Source: Gp6-AA40 sp963723495 | Lineage (GTDB): Bacteria; Acidobacteriota; Vicinamibacteria; Vicinamibacterales; UBA2999 | NCBI GenBank assembly: GCA_963723495.1 | Contig: CAVRQR010000005.1 | Location: 13,280-77,279 of the forward strand | Direction of reading: 5' to 3' | DNA: 64,000 nucleotides | Shown here: positions 49,301 through 57,638 of the stretch, in pieces | How positions within the stretch are numbered: the first letter of the stretch is position 1 | Layout of the letters: the number at the start of each line of letters is the position of its first letter | The notes under the pieces: model-generated | Databases searched by the model: none | The model's input: only the letters and a program-made list of their open reading frames with translations | Told to the model about the DNA's origin: nothing | Position numbers and translations under genes: made by a program

Positions 49301-52300
49301 AACACTCGGAAATCGAATGCCTCGATTGTGGTCGTGTTGCCCAGAGGATCCGTGCTGCGCTCGATGAAGAGATCGTAGGTGTCGAAGCGGACCGTGGTGA
49401 TCTTGCCGAACACGTCGGTGTAGCGCTCGGGCAGATAGAAGTGTTGCGCGGCGTCGTTGGCGAAACCCGCCGTGCCCGAGCCGACCCAATACTGCCCCGC
49501 CAACTGTGCGGCGGAGACGCGGGGCGAGAAGCGTGTCACGAGGTCCCCGCCACGCACGTAGCCGCTGACGCCTTGGTTGGCCAGCGTGCCCCGTGCGGTG
49601 TCGACGCCGTCGACAGTCTGATCGACCTTCGTGCCGAACACGGTGTTCAGCAGACCGTCGGTCAACGCGAGCTTGTACCCCTCGTAGCCGAGCCCCAGTA
49701 ATTCCTGCTGCCCGAGCGGCAGCGGCCCTTGCAGATCGTCGCGGAAGAACAGTTTCCGCTCGTGTTCCAGCAGCCGCTTCTCAGCGGCGCCGCTGGGAAG
49801 CGCGTGATAGTCGATGTCCGCCACCTGCTTGTACGGCACACCCGGCACGGGCGGCGTCGCAGGCTGCAGATCAACGCTGAACCGGTAATTGCGGAGCTCG
49901 GCCAGCGTGAAATAGCCATCCGGCGCGGAAGGGACGATGCCTGTGATGTCGTAGGTGCGAGCTTCAAACGGCGCGCGCACACGGTAGCTGTCGCGGTCCG
50001 CTGCGTTGACTGGCGCGTCGTTGGTGTAGTGCGTCTCCGAGTATCGAACGTGAGTCTCGCCTTGCACGCTGCGGATGAGCGCGATCTGCGCGGCGCTGAG
50101 CGCCGAGTCCGCGTGAGCGCCGAGGCGACCGTAGACCACGGCGATCGACTGAAGGACGTGACCATACGCGTCGGTGTTCAGGCTGATCGTGTGCGCGATG
50201 CGCGGGTCGGGCGTCGCCTCATCCAGCGTGAGATCGAGCTCGTAGCTGTACGTGATCGCCTCGCTCTCGGTGGCGAGGAACACGGCGTGCGGATTCTCCG
50301 CCCGCGGTTGGAGCCGTCGAATCTGACAGTTGTGATACGCCGTCGAGAAGAGGCGTACGGGCAGGTGTTCGTTGCGCGTATGCAGCGCGTCGACGTCCAG
50401 TTCGTACACTTCCTGGCGCAGCAGCATGCCTTTGCAGGCACGCAGCGCTTCGCGCCACTCCGCCGCCGAGAGATCCGTCGCGTCCAGGTCCAGTTCGGGC
50501 AAGGCGTGCTCGGTGAACGGGGTCAGAACACCAGGCCGGGCACGTTTCGAACCACTGAGAGAGGTACTCGCTGCTGAACTGTGACAGCGTGTGCTCCCGG
50601 TCGACGAGAGCGCCGGTGTGGTGCCAGGAAATCGTTTTGACCGGAGGCTGGTACAGCGTCTGGTCATCGGTGACGTAGGGGCTGAGCGCATTGCCGCTCG
50701 AAAAGGTGTCGAAGCTTTGAACGTCAACGCGTTCGACCTTGCCGAAGCCACGGAACTCGCGTTCGACGCCGTCGAAGTAGCCGTGGTGATAGCTGTAGGT
50801 CGATACGAACTCCGTCTGCCGCCACTTGTCCCGAACGGCCACTTTCTCCACGACGTGAACCGGGAAGGGCAGCCTGGTGATCCACGGTGTCCCGGCAAGT
50901 CGGTCGGCAAGATAGAACTTCGTCGATGGCGCGTACGTCACTTCCGTCTCGCCGCCGAGATTGTTGAACGTCCTGATCAGCAGGTGAGGCTTCTGCCCGC
51001 CCATCAAGTCGATGTAGCGCATCGGTGCGCGACCCTCGCCCGGGGCGGAGGACGACCAGACCAGACAGGCCGTGCCGTTGCCGAGCAGATCCACCGTCGT
51101 CACAGACGAAAAGGAATCGCCGCGTGGAACGTTGCCGAGCGTGCGCGGCGCACTCCAACCGTTGCCGCTGCGATTGAAGTAGAGGTGAATGCGATCGTCG
51201 GCGAGGTAGAGAATGTCTATCGTCCCTGAGCCGTCGATGTCGGCAAGACGAATTCGCTTCTGGTCGAATCGATCGGGCGCGTCAAACCATGGCGCGGCGT
51301 CCATGGTGGTCTTCGCGCCGAAGCGGCCATAGCCCAGATTTGGCCAGTAGGACACCTCACCGTTGCGAATGCGCACCAGGTCGGCGAGGCCGTCACCGCT
51401 CATGTCCGCAAGGTAGATGGACTGCGTTCCGTCTGAGATGACGAGACGCGGCCCCGCTTCCTCGTCAAACGCCTGCCGCATCATCTCGGGCGGACCGAAG
51501 CCCTCCTCGCCCAACGACGGATACCACGTGAGGACCTCGTCTTCGGCCAGGAGAATGTCGGGCCTGCCGTCGCCCGTGAGATCCACGAGCCTCAGGTTCG
51601 GATCGTTCCACGCGATGTTGGGAACGGAGACGAACGGCGTGAACGTGTCCCATTCTCCGTTCGGCGTGCGCTCGAAAAATCCGGGCACTCGCGCGTCGAA
51701 TGAGACCGCATCCAGCAGTCCATCGCCCGCCAGGTCAAGAAACTGCTGCCCGCCGGACACGCGTGCTGGCGAAGGCAGCGTCTGTACGCGCTCGATCGGA
51801 GCGAAGCGCGCGGTGGTCTGCAGCGTTCCATCGGGCGCAGCGACCGGAAGCGTGCTCAGGTTTCGTTTGTAGAACCAGGCGCCTCCCTGCTCCGTCAGGA
51901 TCCCGGACAGACCTTCGCCATCGACGTCCACCCACTGATAGCGCACACCGTCCAGTCCATAGGGAAGGTTATCGACGCTGTCGGCATCGACCTCCTTGAT
52001 GGAATCGTCGATCTCCACCTGCGTGTATTCGAAATCCACCGGCGGCAAGGATCGCTTGAGATAGCCGACTGGTTGCCGCTGGTATCCGCAGTGCGAGACG
52101 GACAATAGCGTGGAGTGGACTGGACCGCGAGGATCCGCCGGCGTGTTGTCGGTGGAATACGCGAAGTCGGTGGAACGAACGAGGCAGTTGAGACCGACGT
52201 CGGTCTCATCTTCGAAGTGATGGAACATGAGCACGCGCTGACAGAGCCGATACGTTCGGATGTCGAAGCCCGCGCGAGACGAGGAGAACGGATCCGGACG

Positions 52301-53248
52301 CACGCTCCAGGCGCCCTCGTCAGTAGGTGTTGGAGCGCCCTCGTCGTGCTCACCGTAGTCGAAGGCGATCTCGAAGAACCAGTCGGCGCTGCCGTCCTGT
52401 GATGTCGCACCTGGCGGCGCAGGCCAGGGCTGGGTGCTCGAGAGCCTCGGCAGATACGGCGCGTGATTGCCGTAGAGGATCCGCTTCGGATATCGATTCG
52501 CGCGTCGTGTGGCGTCGGTGCGATTCCGCTCGTGAAGCTGCGACGCATCGACGCCCTGCGAGTCCTCCGGTTTGTAGCGATAGACGATGACGTTGCCCTT
52601 GCCGTCGGTGCTTTCGCACAGGAGCCAACTAAATATCCTCGTGCGATCGGCGGGATCGGTGATCCGGCTTTCATCGTTCCTGCCGTACCAGGTCGTGATG
52701 TTGTTCGAGGAGATGGAGCGCCAAAAGCTGTCGCTCCGGTCGGCTTCGTTCGTCCACCGCTCGATGCGTGCGAAGAGACCTTCAATCCGTGGCCGGTAGC
52801 GCTGAATGCGATACGTTGCGCCGCCCACCACGCGAGGAGGAGCGGGCTCCGGCACCCATTTCCCATTCGCATCCTTGGTGAGAACGGGAACGAGGTCCTC
52901 CGTTCCGGTGAGCGTGAACACATCGGACTCGTCTGCGTCCCTGTATTTCGGCAGACCCTGTTCAGTCTTCCGCGCGATAGTCGCCAGAGCGAGATTCCAG
53001 CCGAGACCAAATGGGCCGGCGCCGCTGCTGGAGTCGTACGAGAGGGAAAGGCTCGGGCCGAATCCGGCGCGACCCGTAGACGTCGAGAGCGGAACGCTCA
53101 TCGAACCAGTACCCGTCACGAGATTGGCCGCAAACTTCTCGCCGATTCCTCGAAGTGCGCCACCGCCCTTAGGAAGAATGAGCGAGGGGGGAGTGACGCT
53201 AAACTGGTCGTTGTCGGTGGCCGCGCTCTGCCCCGATTGATCTGGCAT
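45427..53248 (-). CDS. TcB-TcC fusion toxin (SpvB + VCBS + RHS cocoon + C-terminal effector), six frameshifts
   Basis: About 2,600 residues in one reading path. It opens with an SpvB/TcB domain (PPSLILPKGGGALRGIGEKF, GSMSVPL, LSLSYDSSSGAGPFGLGWNL), then FG-GAP/VCBS-type repeats (VDLTGDGRPDILL, ADMSGDGLADLV, ADIDGSGTIDIL at about residues 550-690), the TcB middle region (LGLGYEGYKLALTDGLLNTVFG) and RHS/YD repeats (YTYDSLYRLIEATG). The RHS core ends with RYYAPWLARWMSPDP and NLYNYVRNNPISFLDGSG near residue 2,280. The last 300 residues are the effector region. TcB and TcC are usually separate genes. Apparent frame changes lie near 50545, 47965, 47540, 46590, 46270 and 45610. Start ATG 53248 has a weak GGGAAGAG site. 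Confidence 0.88.
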
Positions 53249-53394
53249 TTTTTCTCTTCCCGCTTGCCCCAACAACGACACACCGGCGGGGTTTTCCGTG
53301 AGCGTCGGCCCTGTCGGCCCGATCGCCCACAAGTCGGTCGGAACTCTAGCACGAGGTTTTGACGATCGATCCAACAACCTCAACCGGGCGATTT

Positions 53395-53649
53395 CGAAAC
53401 GCACTGGACAAACGTCGTAGGCTGCGACCGGATCAACGCCTGGACAGCGTCGGGAGAAATCGGCGTCGTCAAGCTTGAGGCACCGACGATTAAGGAGGCA
53501 GTCGCCGAAGCCTTCGAAGATAACGAGGTTCGTAAGCTCGGTCGGGAGGCGATGAGAAAGTACCGACAGCTCCTTGACGATCGCGTCGTGACCGCGGATG
53601 CGCGGTTCAAATCGATGCGGACTCGGTTTCGTGCCGCCACGCTCGGCTG
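53395..53649 (+). pseudogene. 3' fragment of an unidentified gene at the island edge
   Basis: An open frame without a credible start encodes about 84 protein-like residues (HWTNVVGCDRINAWTASGEIG ... EAFEDNEVRKLGREAMRKYRQLLDDRV) ending at TGA 53647-53649. Its charged helical character looks like the C terminus of a real protein rather than a shadow frame. It starts just upstream of the TcB-TcC promoter, on the opposite strand, so recombination probably removed its 5' part. I do not recognise the family. Confidence 0.4.
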
Positions 53650-53835
53650 AACGTGGCCGGACGCGACGTATCGATCGAAGATCTCGGGAGCAAGAACGGC
53701 TCTTGGGTGGCGGGCGAAGGTATCCGCGGCACGGCGTCGTTGAGGGACGGCATCTGCTGTCGGTTGGGATTCGAATCCCTCCGCTTCGAGATCGTCATCG
53801 ACGAGCGGCCGACGAAAACGGCTTCTATTCTGTGA
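53583..53835 (+). pseudogene. FHA-domain protein fragment
   Basis: In a second frame, overlapping the end of the previous fragment, about 80 residues carry a clear forkhead-associated signature: CAVQIDADSVSCRHARL (consensus SRRHARL), then VSIEDLGSKNGSWVAG, TASLRDG and CRLGFESLRFEIV, ending TKTASIL. FHA domains bind phosphothreonine and often follow a winged-helix domain in regulators of these bacteria. The upstream part is missing, so this is probably a remnant left at the island junction. Confidence 0.6.
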
Positions 53836-53971
53836 CGGCGTCGGACATTCTGACTTTGGTGTTCGGCCGCGTGCTCAATACGTGTCTCTACCAGGGCTTT
53901 TGAGCGTATTTAGCGGTTCGTGCTGAAGCTAAGACCAGTTAAGTTCTTTGTTTTCACACGCGGCAGTGGTG

Positions 53972-53992
53972 CGAATCCCACCCTCTCCGCCA
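53972..53992 (+). repeat. attR-like copy of the tRNA-Ser 3' end
   Basis: An exact 21-base copy of 35405-35425. Immediately upstream a defective T arm (GTGGTGCGAATC) shows that only the tRNA tail is present, not a second tRNA gene. The flank AATCCGCAAA matches the left flank apart from one extra A. Confidence 0.85.
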
Positions 53993-54099
53993 AATCCGCA
54001 AAATATTAAGGGAACACCGCGTACGTCTGGTGCGCGCCCCACATAGCGGCGAGAAATGGCATCGGTCCGATGTCCCCCCGTCTTGAGTAGCAGTCCGCT

Positions 54100-54948
54100 T
54101 TAGAGTCCGGCGGAGACTGTACTCGTTTCTTTCATCAGCCGTTTTCCGTAAGCGGCGGGCGTCAGCCCGCCGAGTCCCTTCTTTGGCCGCTCCTCGTTGT
54201 ACTCATGCCGCCAGGCCTCGACGACGACCTCCGCGTGGGCCAGGCTGGTGAACCAATGCTCGTTGAGGCACTCATCACGGAACCGGCCATTGAAGGATTC
54301 GACATACGCGTTCTGATTCGGTTTGCCGGGTTCGATCAGTCGCAGCGTCACGCGGCGCTCGTGCGCCCACGTGAGCATGGCGCGGCCACAGAACTCCAGT
54401 CCGTTGTCAGTCCGCAGCACCCGGGGCAAGCCCCGAGTGAGCGCCAGTCGGTCGAGGACGCGCGTGACGGCCAGCCCGCCCAGCGCGCGGGCCGGGACGA
54501 TCGCCACCGCCTCCGTCGTCGCATCATCCACGATCGCCAGGCACTTCAAGACTCGCCCCTCGGCCGTGCGATCAAACACGAAGTCCGCCGACCACACCTC
54601 ATTCGGCGCCGTGGGCTTGATCAGCGGCTGGCGATCGCCCACCGGCACCTTCTTACGTCGCCGGCGGCGAATCTGCAGGCGCTCTGCGACATACAGGCGA
54701 TGCACCCGTTTGTGATTCGCGCCGTCGCCGGCCTGGCGCAGCTTCAAATGGATCATGCCGGCCCCGTAGCGACGATGCCGATGCGCCAAGGCCACGATGC
54801 GAGCCCGCAGATCTGCATTGCGATCCGGCGCCGGCATGTAGCGCAACGCCGAGGCACTCATGCCCACGACGGTCAGCGCCCGCCGCTCACTCAGGCCGCG
54901 TTCGACCATGCTCCGCACCAGCACGCGGCGCGCGGGTGCGGTCACCAC
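54100..54948 (-). CDS. IS3-family transposase OrfB (DDE integrase domain)
   Basis: About 282 residues with a helical HTH_21-type start (RSMVERGLSERRALTVVGMS) and an rve integrase core: first Asp in EVWSADFVFDRT, second Asp in LRTDNGLEF, catalytic Glu in NAYVESFNGRFRDECLNEHWF. It ends with the usual GLTPAAYG segment. The frame overlaps the end of OrfA; in this family the OrfAB transposase is made by -1 frameshifting in such an overlap. GTG 54948 is shown as the nominal start. Confidence 0.9.
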   Translation of the reverse strand: MVTAPARRVLVRSMVERGLSERRALTVVGMSASALRYMPAPDRNADLRARIVALAHRHRRYGAGMIHLKLRQAGDGANHKRVHRLYVAERLQIRRRRRKKVPVGDRQPLIKPTAPNEVWSADFVFDRTAEGRVLKCLAIVDDATTEAVAIVPARALGGLAVTRVLDRLALTRGLPRVLRTDNGLEFCGRAMLTWAHERRVTLRLIEPGKPNQNAYVESFNGRFRDECLNEHWFTSLAHAEVVVEAWRHEYNEERPKKGLGGLTPAAYGKRLMKETSTVSAGL

Positions 54949-55206
54949 TTTCGGCGGAGTGCCTCGCGGGTCACCTCGTTCTCCAGCAGGGACTCCGCCA
55001 AGAGTTTCTTCAGCCGGGTGTTTTCGGTCTCGAGCTCCTTCAGGCGCTTGGCGTCCGAGACGCTCATGCCACCGAACTTGCTCCGCCAGAGGTAATAGCT
55101 CGCGTCGGAGAACCCGTGCTTCCGGCACAGGTCCTTCACGGCCACGCCGGCATCGGCCTCGCGCAGGAAGCCGACGATTTGCGCTTCGGTGAATCGTCTT
55201 CTTCAT
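54942..55206 (-). CDS. IS3-family transposase OrfA, with a 2-base deletion near its start
   Basis: About 88 residues of an HTH_Tnp_1-type DNA-binding subunit: FTEAQIVGFLREADAGVAVKDLCRKHGFSDASYYLWRSKFGG, followed by a leucine-zipper-like LKELETENTRLKKLLAE. The natural MKK start at 55206 is out of frame with the rest. Two bases, probably one AG of an AGAG run, are missing near codon 4. The insertion sequence may therefore be inactive, or the base call may be wrong. Confidence 0.8.
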
Positions 55207-55318
55207 CGCCCGGTCCCTTTCCGGTAGACCGGACTCTAAACCGAAACGCTACTCAAAATCGGGAGGACGTCGGGTCGCTTATAAACGTCCAGTAGGACCG
55301 TGAGCGCAGGTAGCGTGC

Positions 55319-55888
55319 TCAGAACGCGAAGCGGACTTCCACTTGTCTATGCCTGAGCGCCGGAATCGGGGCTGGCTCAATCAGCGGACAACCGGTCACG
55401 ATGCAGTCGGTCCACGGTGGAATCTTATCGGTCTGATAGAAACGTTCGACGTAGCGCCAGTCCGTCTCGACGAAATCGCTGTACCACTCATCGAGGCGTG
55501 TGACGCCCTGCTCGTGCATCAACTGCATCCCGAACCTCGCGGCTTGGAACTCGTAGTCGTGTAATACGTGAAGAAACCGTGATCGGTCTTCCGTGTTCTG
55601 CAGTTCGCCGAGCGCGTCAGCGAGCGAGGGAGCCACCCATTGAACCGAGTGTCCAAACAGATGAAGCAGCAGGAAGCACTGCATCTCGAACCCGACATCC
55701 GGATCGATCGTGATTCGCAGACCATCGAAGATGCCGGTTCGCGGGGGTTCGAGGTCGCGATACTCGATCACGAAGCCGTATTTGACGATGCCGGACGAGA
55801 TTCGGACCCACAGGTCAACCATGTCCACGCTCGGCAGTTCGCCAACCACGCGAGAACCCACAAGTTCGTGACTGGGAATAGGTTTCAT
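55319..55888 (-). CDS. Hypothetical protein with an HLFGH motif
   Basis: A 189-residue soluble protein. The centre FEMQCFLLLHLFGHSVQWVAPS looks like the helix of ImmA/IrrE-type zinc peptidases, but the catalytic Glu of HExxH is replaced (HLFGH), so peptidase activity is unlikely unless chemistry differs. The C-terminal part is rich in Trp and Tyr (DEWYSDFVETDWRYVERFY). ATG 55888 with GAGGCGG upstream is preferred over a TTG at 55906. It lies next to the IS3 element. In similar genomes such proteins often follow an HTH gene, which is not present here. Confidence 0.65.
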   Translation of the reverse strand: MKPIPSHELVGSRVVGELPSVDMVDLWVRISSGIVKYGFVIEYRDLEPPRTGIFDGLRITIDPDVGFEMQCFLLLHLFGHSVQWVAPSLADALGELQNTEDRSRFLHVLHDYEFQAARFGMQLMHEQGVTRLDEWYSDFVETDWRYVERFYQTDKIPPWTDCIVTGCPLIEPAPIPALRHRQVEVRFAF

Positions 55889-56059
55889 CGACCGCCTCAG
55901 CGACAAGGAACTTCCGGTGGGGTGTCCACGTCCATCTCTGTTACTGACGCGCGCTGGTCAAACGGCCACGTCACGACCTTGATCCTCTTAGACCCCAACG
56001 ATAGACTCCGAGTCCTGGCGCACACGATTCGGCGAGCGTGTCGGGCAGTAGCCGACGTA

Positions 56060-56818
56060 ATGTCACGGCGAAGCCTGTTCGTCGCGCTGTCCATCGTCGT
56101 GCTAGCGCCAACGCTGACCGCCTGCGACGGCACCCGCCGGAGCCGCCCGGCGCGAGATGACGAAGACACGTCAGCACCGTATCAAGCCGAGGTCGAAGAG
56201 GGCCTTGGCGCCGCCGTCGCGATCCTGGTTGATACGTCGGGATCGATGAAGGACGAGGCGCCTGGCGATTCCCGACCCAAAGCCGCCGTTGCGCGCGAAG
56301 CCCTCGAAGCCATGTTCGACGCCACCGAAGCTTTCGTCGCGAAGCGCCCCGAGTTTGCCGTGAAGGTTGGCATCTACAGCTTCTCCAGCGATGCCTCGAC
56401 GGTGCTGCCGATACGAACGTTCAATCGTGCGGCCGTCCGCGACGCGCTGGCCCGGCTGCCCCGACCGGGAGGCGGCACGGCCATCGGTGAGGCCATGCGC
56501 GCGGCGAGGCCAGACCTGTATCGCGCCGGCGTGTTTCGAAAGTATCTCCTGGTCGTCACCGACGGGGAGAACACGTCGGGTCGCAGCCCCGAGTCCGTGG
56601 CACGCGAGATTTTTCGGAAGAGCGAGCGCGGAGTGCAAATATATTTCGTAGCATTCGATACCGGCGCCGACCGGTTCTCCTTCCTCGAGGATGTGCAGGG
56701 AGACGTGATCGGCGCCAACAACGGCCCCGAACTGCGAAAGGCGCTCGACGAGATCTATCAGGGCCGGATCCTGGCGGAGGCCTCGACACTCGGCGAACGC
56801 GAGCCTGAATCGCGATAA
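56060..56818 (+). CDS. VWA-domain lipoprotein
   Basis: A 252-residue protein. A lipoprotein signal (MSRRSLFVALSIVVLAPTLTAC) anchors it to a membrane facing the periplasm. The von Willebrand A domain has a MIDAS metal site DTSGSM near residue 55, the Thr position in the GGTAIGEAM loop and Asp in VVTDGENTSG. No enzymatic domain is attached, so it probably binds a partner in a metal-dependent way. It ends 29 bases before the PspA-like gene and likely belongs to the same envelope operon. Confidence 0.87.
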   Translation: MSRRSLFVALSIVVLAPTLTACDGTRRSRPARDDEDTSAPYQAEVEEGLGAAVAILVDTSGSMKDEAPGDSRPKAAVAREALEAMFDATEAFVAKRPEFAVKVGIYSFSSDASTVLPIRTFNRAAVRDALARLPRPGGGTAIGEAMRAARPDLYRAGVFRKYLLVVTDGENTSGRSPESVAREIFRKSERGVQIYFVAFDTGADRFSFLEDVQGDVIGANNGPELRKALDEIYQGRILAEASTLGEREPESR

Positions 56819-56847
56819 CACGATCGTCCCTCTCGAAGGAGATTCGC

Positions 56848-57608
56848 GTGATTGTTCAGAAATTCTGGTCGGCGTTCATGGCGCAGATCAACAAGGTCGC
56901 CAACATTTTCTGGGAGGCGGATCCCATCGCGCAGATGCAGTACCGAGTACGACCGCGCGGTGGAGAGCTCAAGGAGGGGCGCGTCGGGCTCGAGCAGTAC
57001 CGGGGTCTCGTCGAGCGTGTGACGCGCCAGGTCGCCGCCAACCGGCGCACGTGCAGAAGCTCGAGGCCGAGACGAAGGCCTATCTCAAGGCCGGCGACCG
57101 CACGACGGCGGCGAAGTTCGCGCTGGAGCTGCAGAAGGCGAAGACCGATTTCGCCGCCAACGAACAGCAGCTCCAGATGCACGAGACGGCGTACGGCAAC
57201 AACCTGCGCAAGATCCAGCACGCGAACGGCAAGCTGGTCGAGCTGAAACAGAAGATTCAGAAGTACGACGCCGAGCTCAAGATGAGCTCCGCGGAAGCCG
57301 AGATCGCAAAACTGGCTCAGAGCCTCGACCTGAACTTGACCACGGACTTCGGACAGATCGAGGCGGTGATCCAGCAGAAGATCGATCAGAACCGCGGCAA
57401 GGTGCGCGTTGCCGCGGACCTGTCCGAGAAGGGCATCGCCGAAATCGACGCTGAAGAGCGGATGCAGGCGGTGCTTGCCGAAGAGGCGCTCACCAACTTC
57501 GAGGTGGAGCTCGGTCTGAAGTCGCCGGAGACCACGCGCATCGCGCCGGCGACCAAGGACCTCGGACCGGCGGCGACAGATAAGGCCGCCGAGAAGCAGA
57601 CGAATTGA
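56848..57608 (+). CDS. PspA/IM30-family (ESCRT-III superfamily) protein, frame-shifted
   Basis: About 253 residues, mostly coiled coil. It begins KFWSAFMAQINKVANIFWEADPIAQMQY, then ELKEGRVGLEQYRGLVERVTRQV, HVQKLEAETKAYLKAGDRTTAAKFALELQKAKTDFAANEQQL, the usual PspA helical hairpin. A C-terminal Ala/Thr/Lys tail follows. GTG 56848 has a GAAGGAG site. Near 57038 a GGG run appears shortened by one base, breaking the frame; an insertion and a deletion near 56945-56975 compensate each other. PspA-type proteins polymerise on the inner membrane and remodel or protect it. The AAA ATPase downstream is its likely motor. Confidence 0.85.
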
Positions 57609-57638
57609 ATCGCTGAAATCACGAAGGAGATTCTGCAA

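Larger units (their letters stand above)
35426..53992. mobile_element. tRNA-Ser genomic island carrying a Tc toxin locus
   Basis: The 18.6 kb between the tRNA-Ser gene and the exact repeat of its 3' end holds almost only two minus-strand Tc toxin genes. The segment 35426-35660 next to the tRNA shows no convincing gene and is visibly poorer in GC than its surroundings. At the other edge, 53249-53971 holds a gene fragment, an FHA-domain fragment and an AT-richer stretch. No integrase, excisionase or relaxase was recognised, so the island looks immobilised or mobilised in trans. Confidence 0.8.
54071..55269. mobile_element. IS3-family insertion sequence
   Basis: About 1.2 kb with two overlapping minus-strand frames. 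Terminal inverted repeats are clear: TTGAGTAGC plus TTTAGAGTCCGG at 54083-54110 mirrors 55228-55256. The similarity extends outward over TGTCCCCCCGTC versus CGTCCTCCCGAT, so the outer ends are near 54071 and 55269. No target duplication is evident at either boundary choice. It lies about 80 bases outside the right end of the tRNA-Ser island. Confidence 0.85.

Noticed and set aside
45427..53248. Programmed frameshifting as the reason for the broken Tc reading frame
   Set aside because: The shifts are many, in both directions and at unrelated sequences without slippery heptamers; indels or sequencing errors explain them better.
53960..53992. A second tRNA gene
   Set aside because: Only the T-arm remainder and acceptor 3' half are present; the D arm, anticodon arm and 5' acceptor strand are absent, so it is an attachment-site copy.
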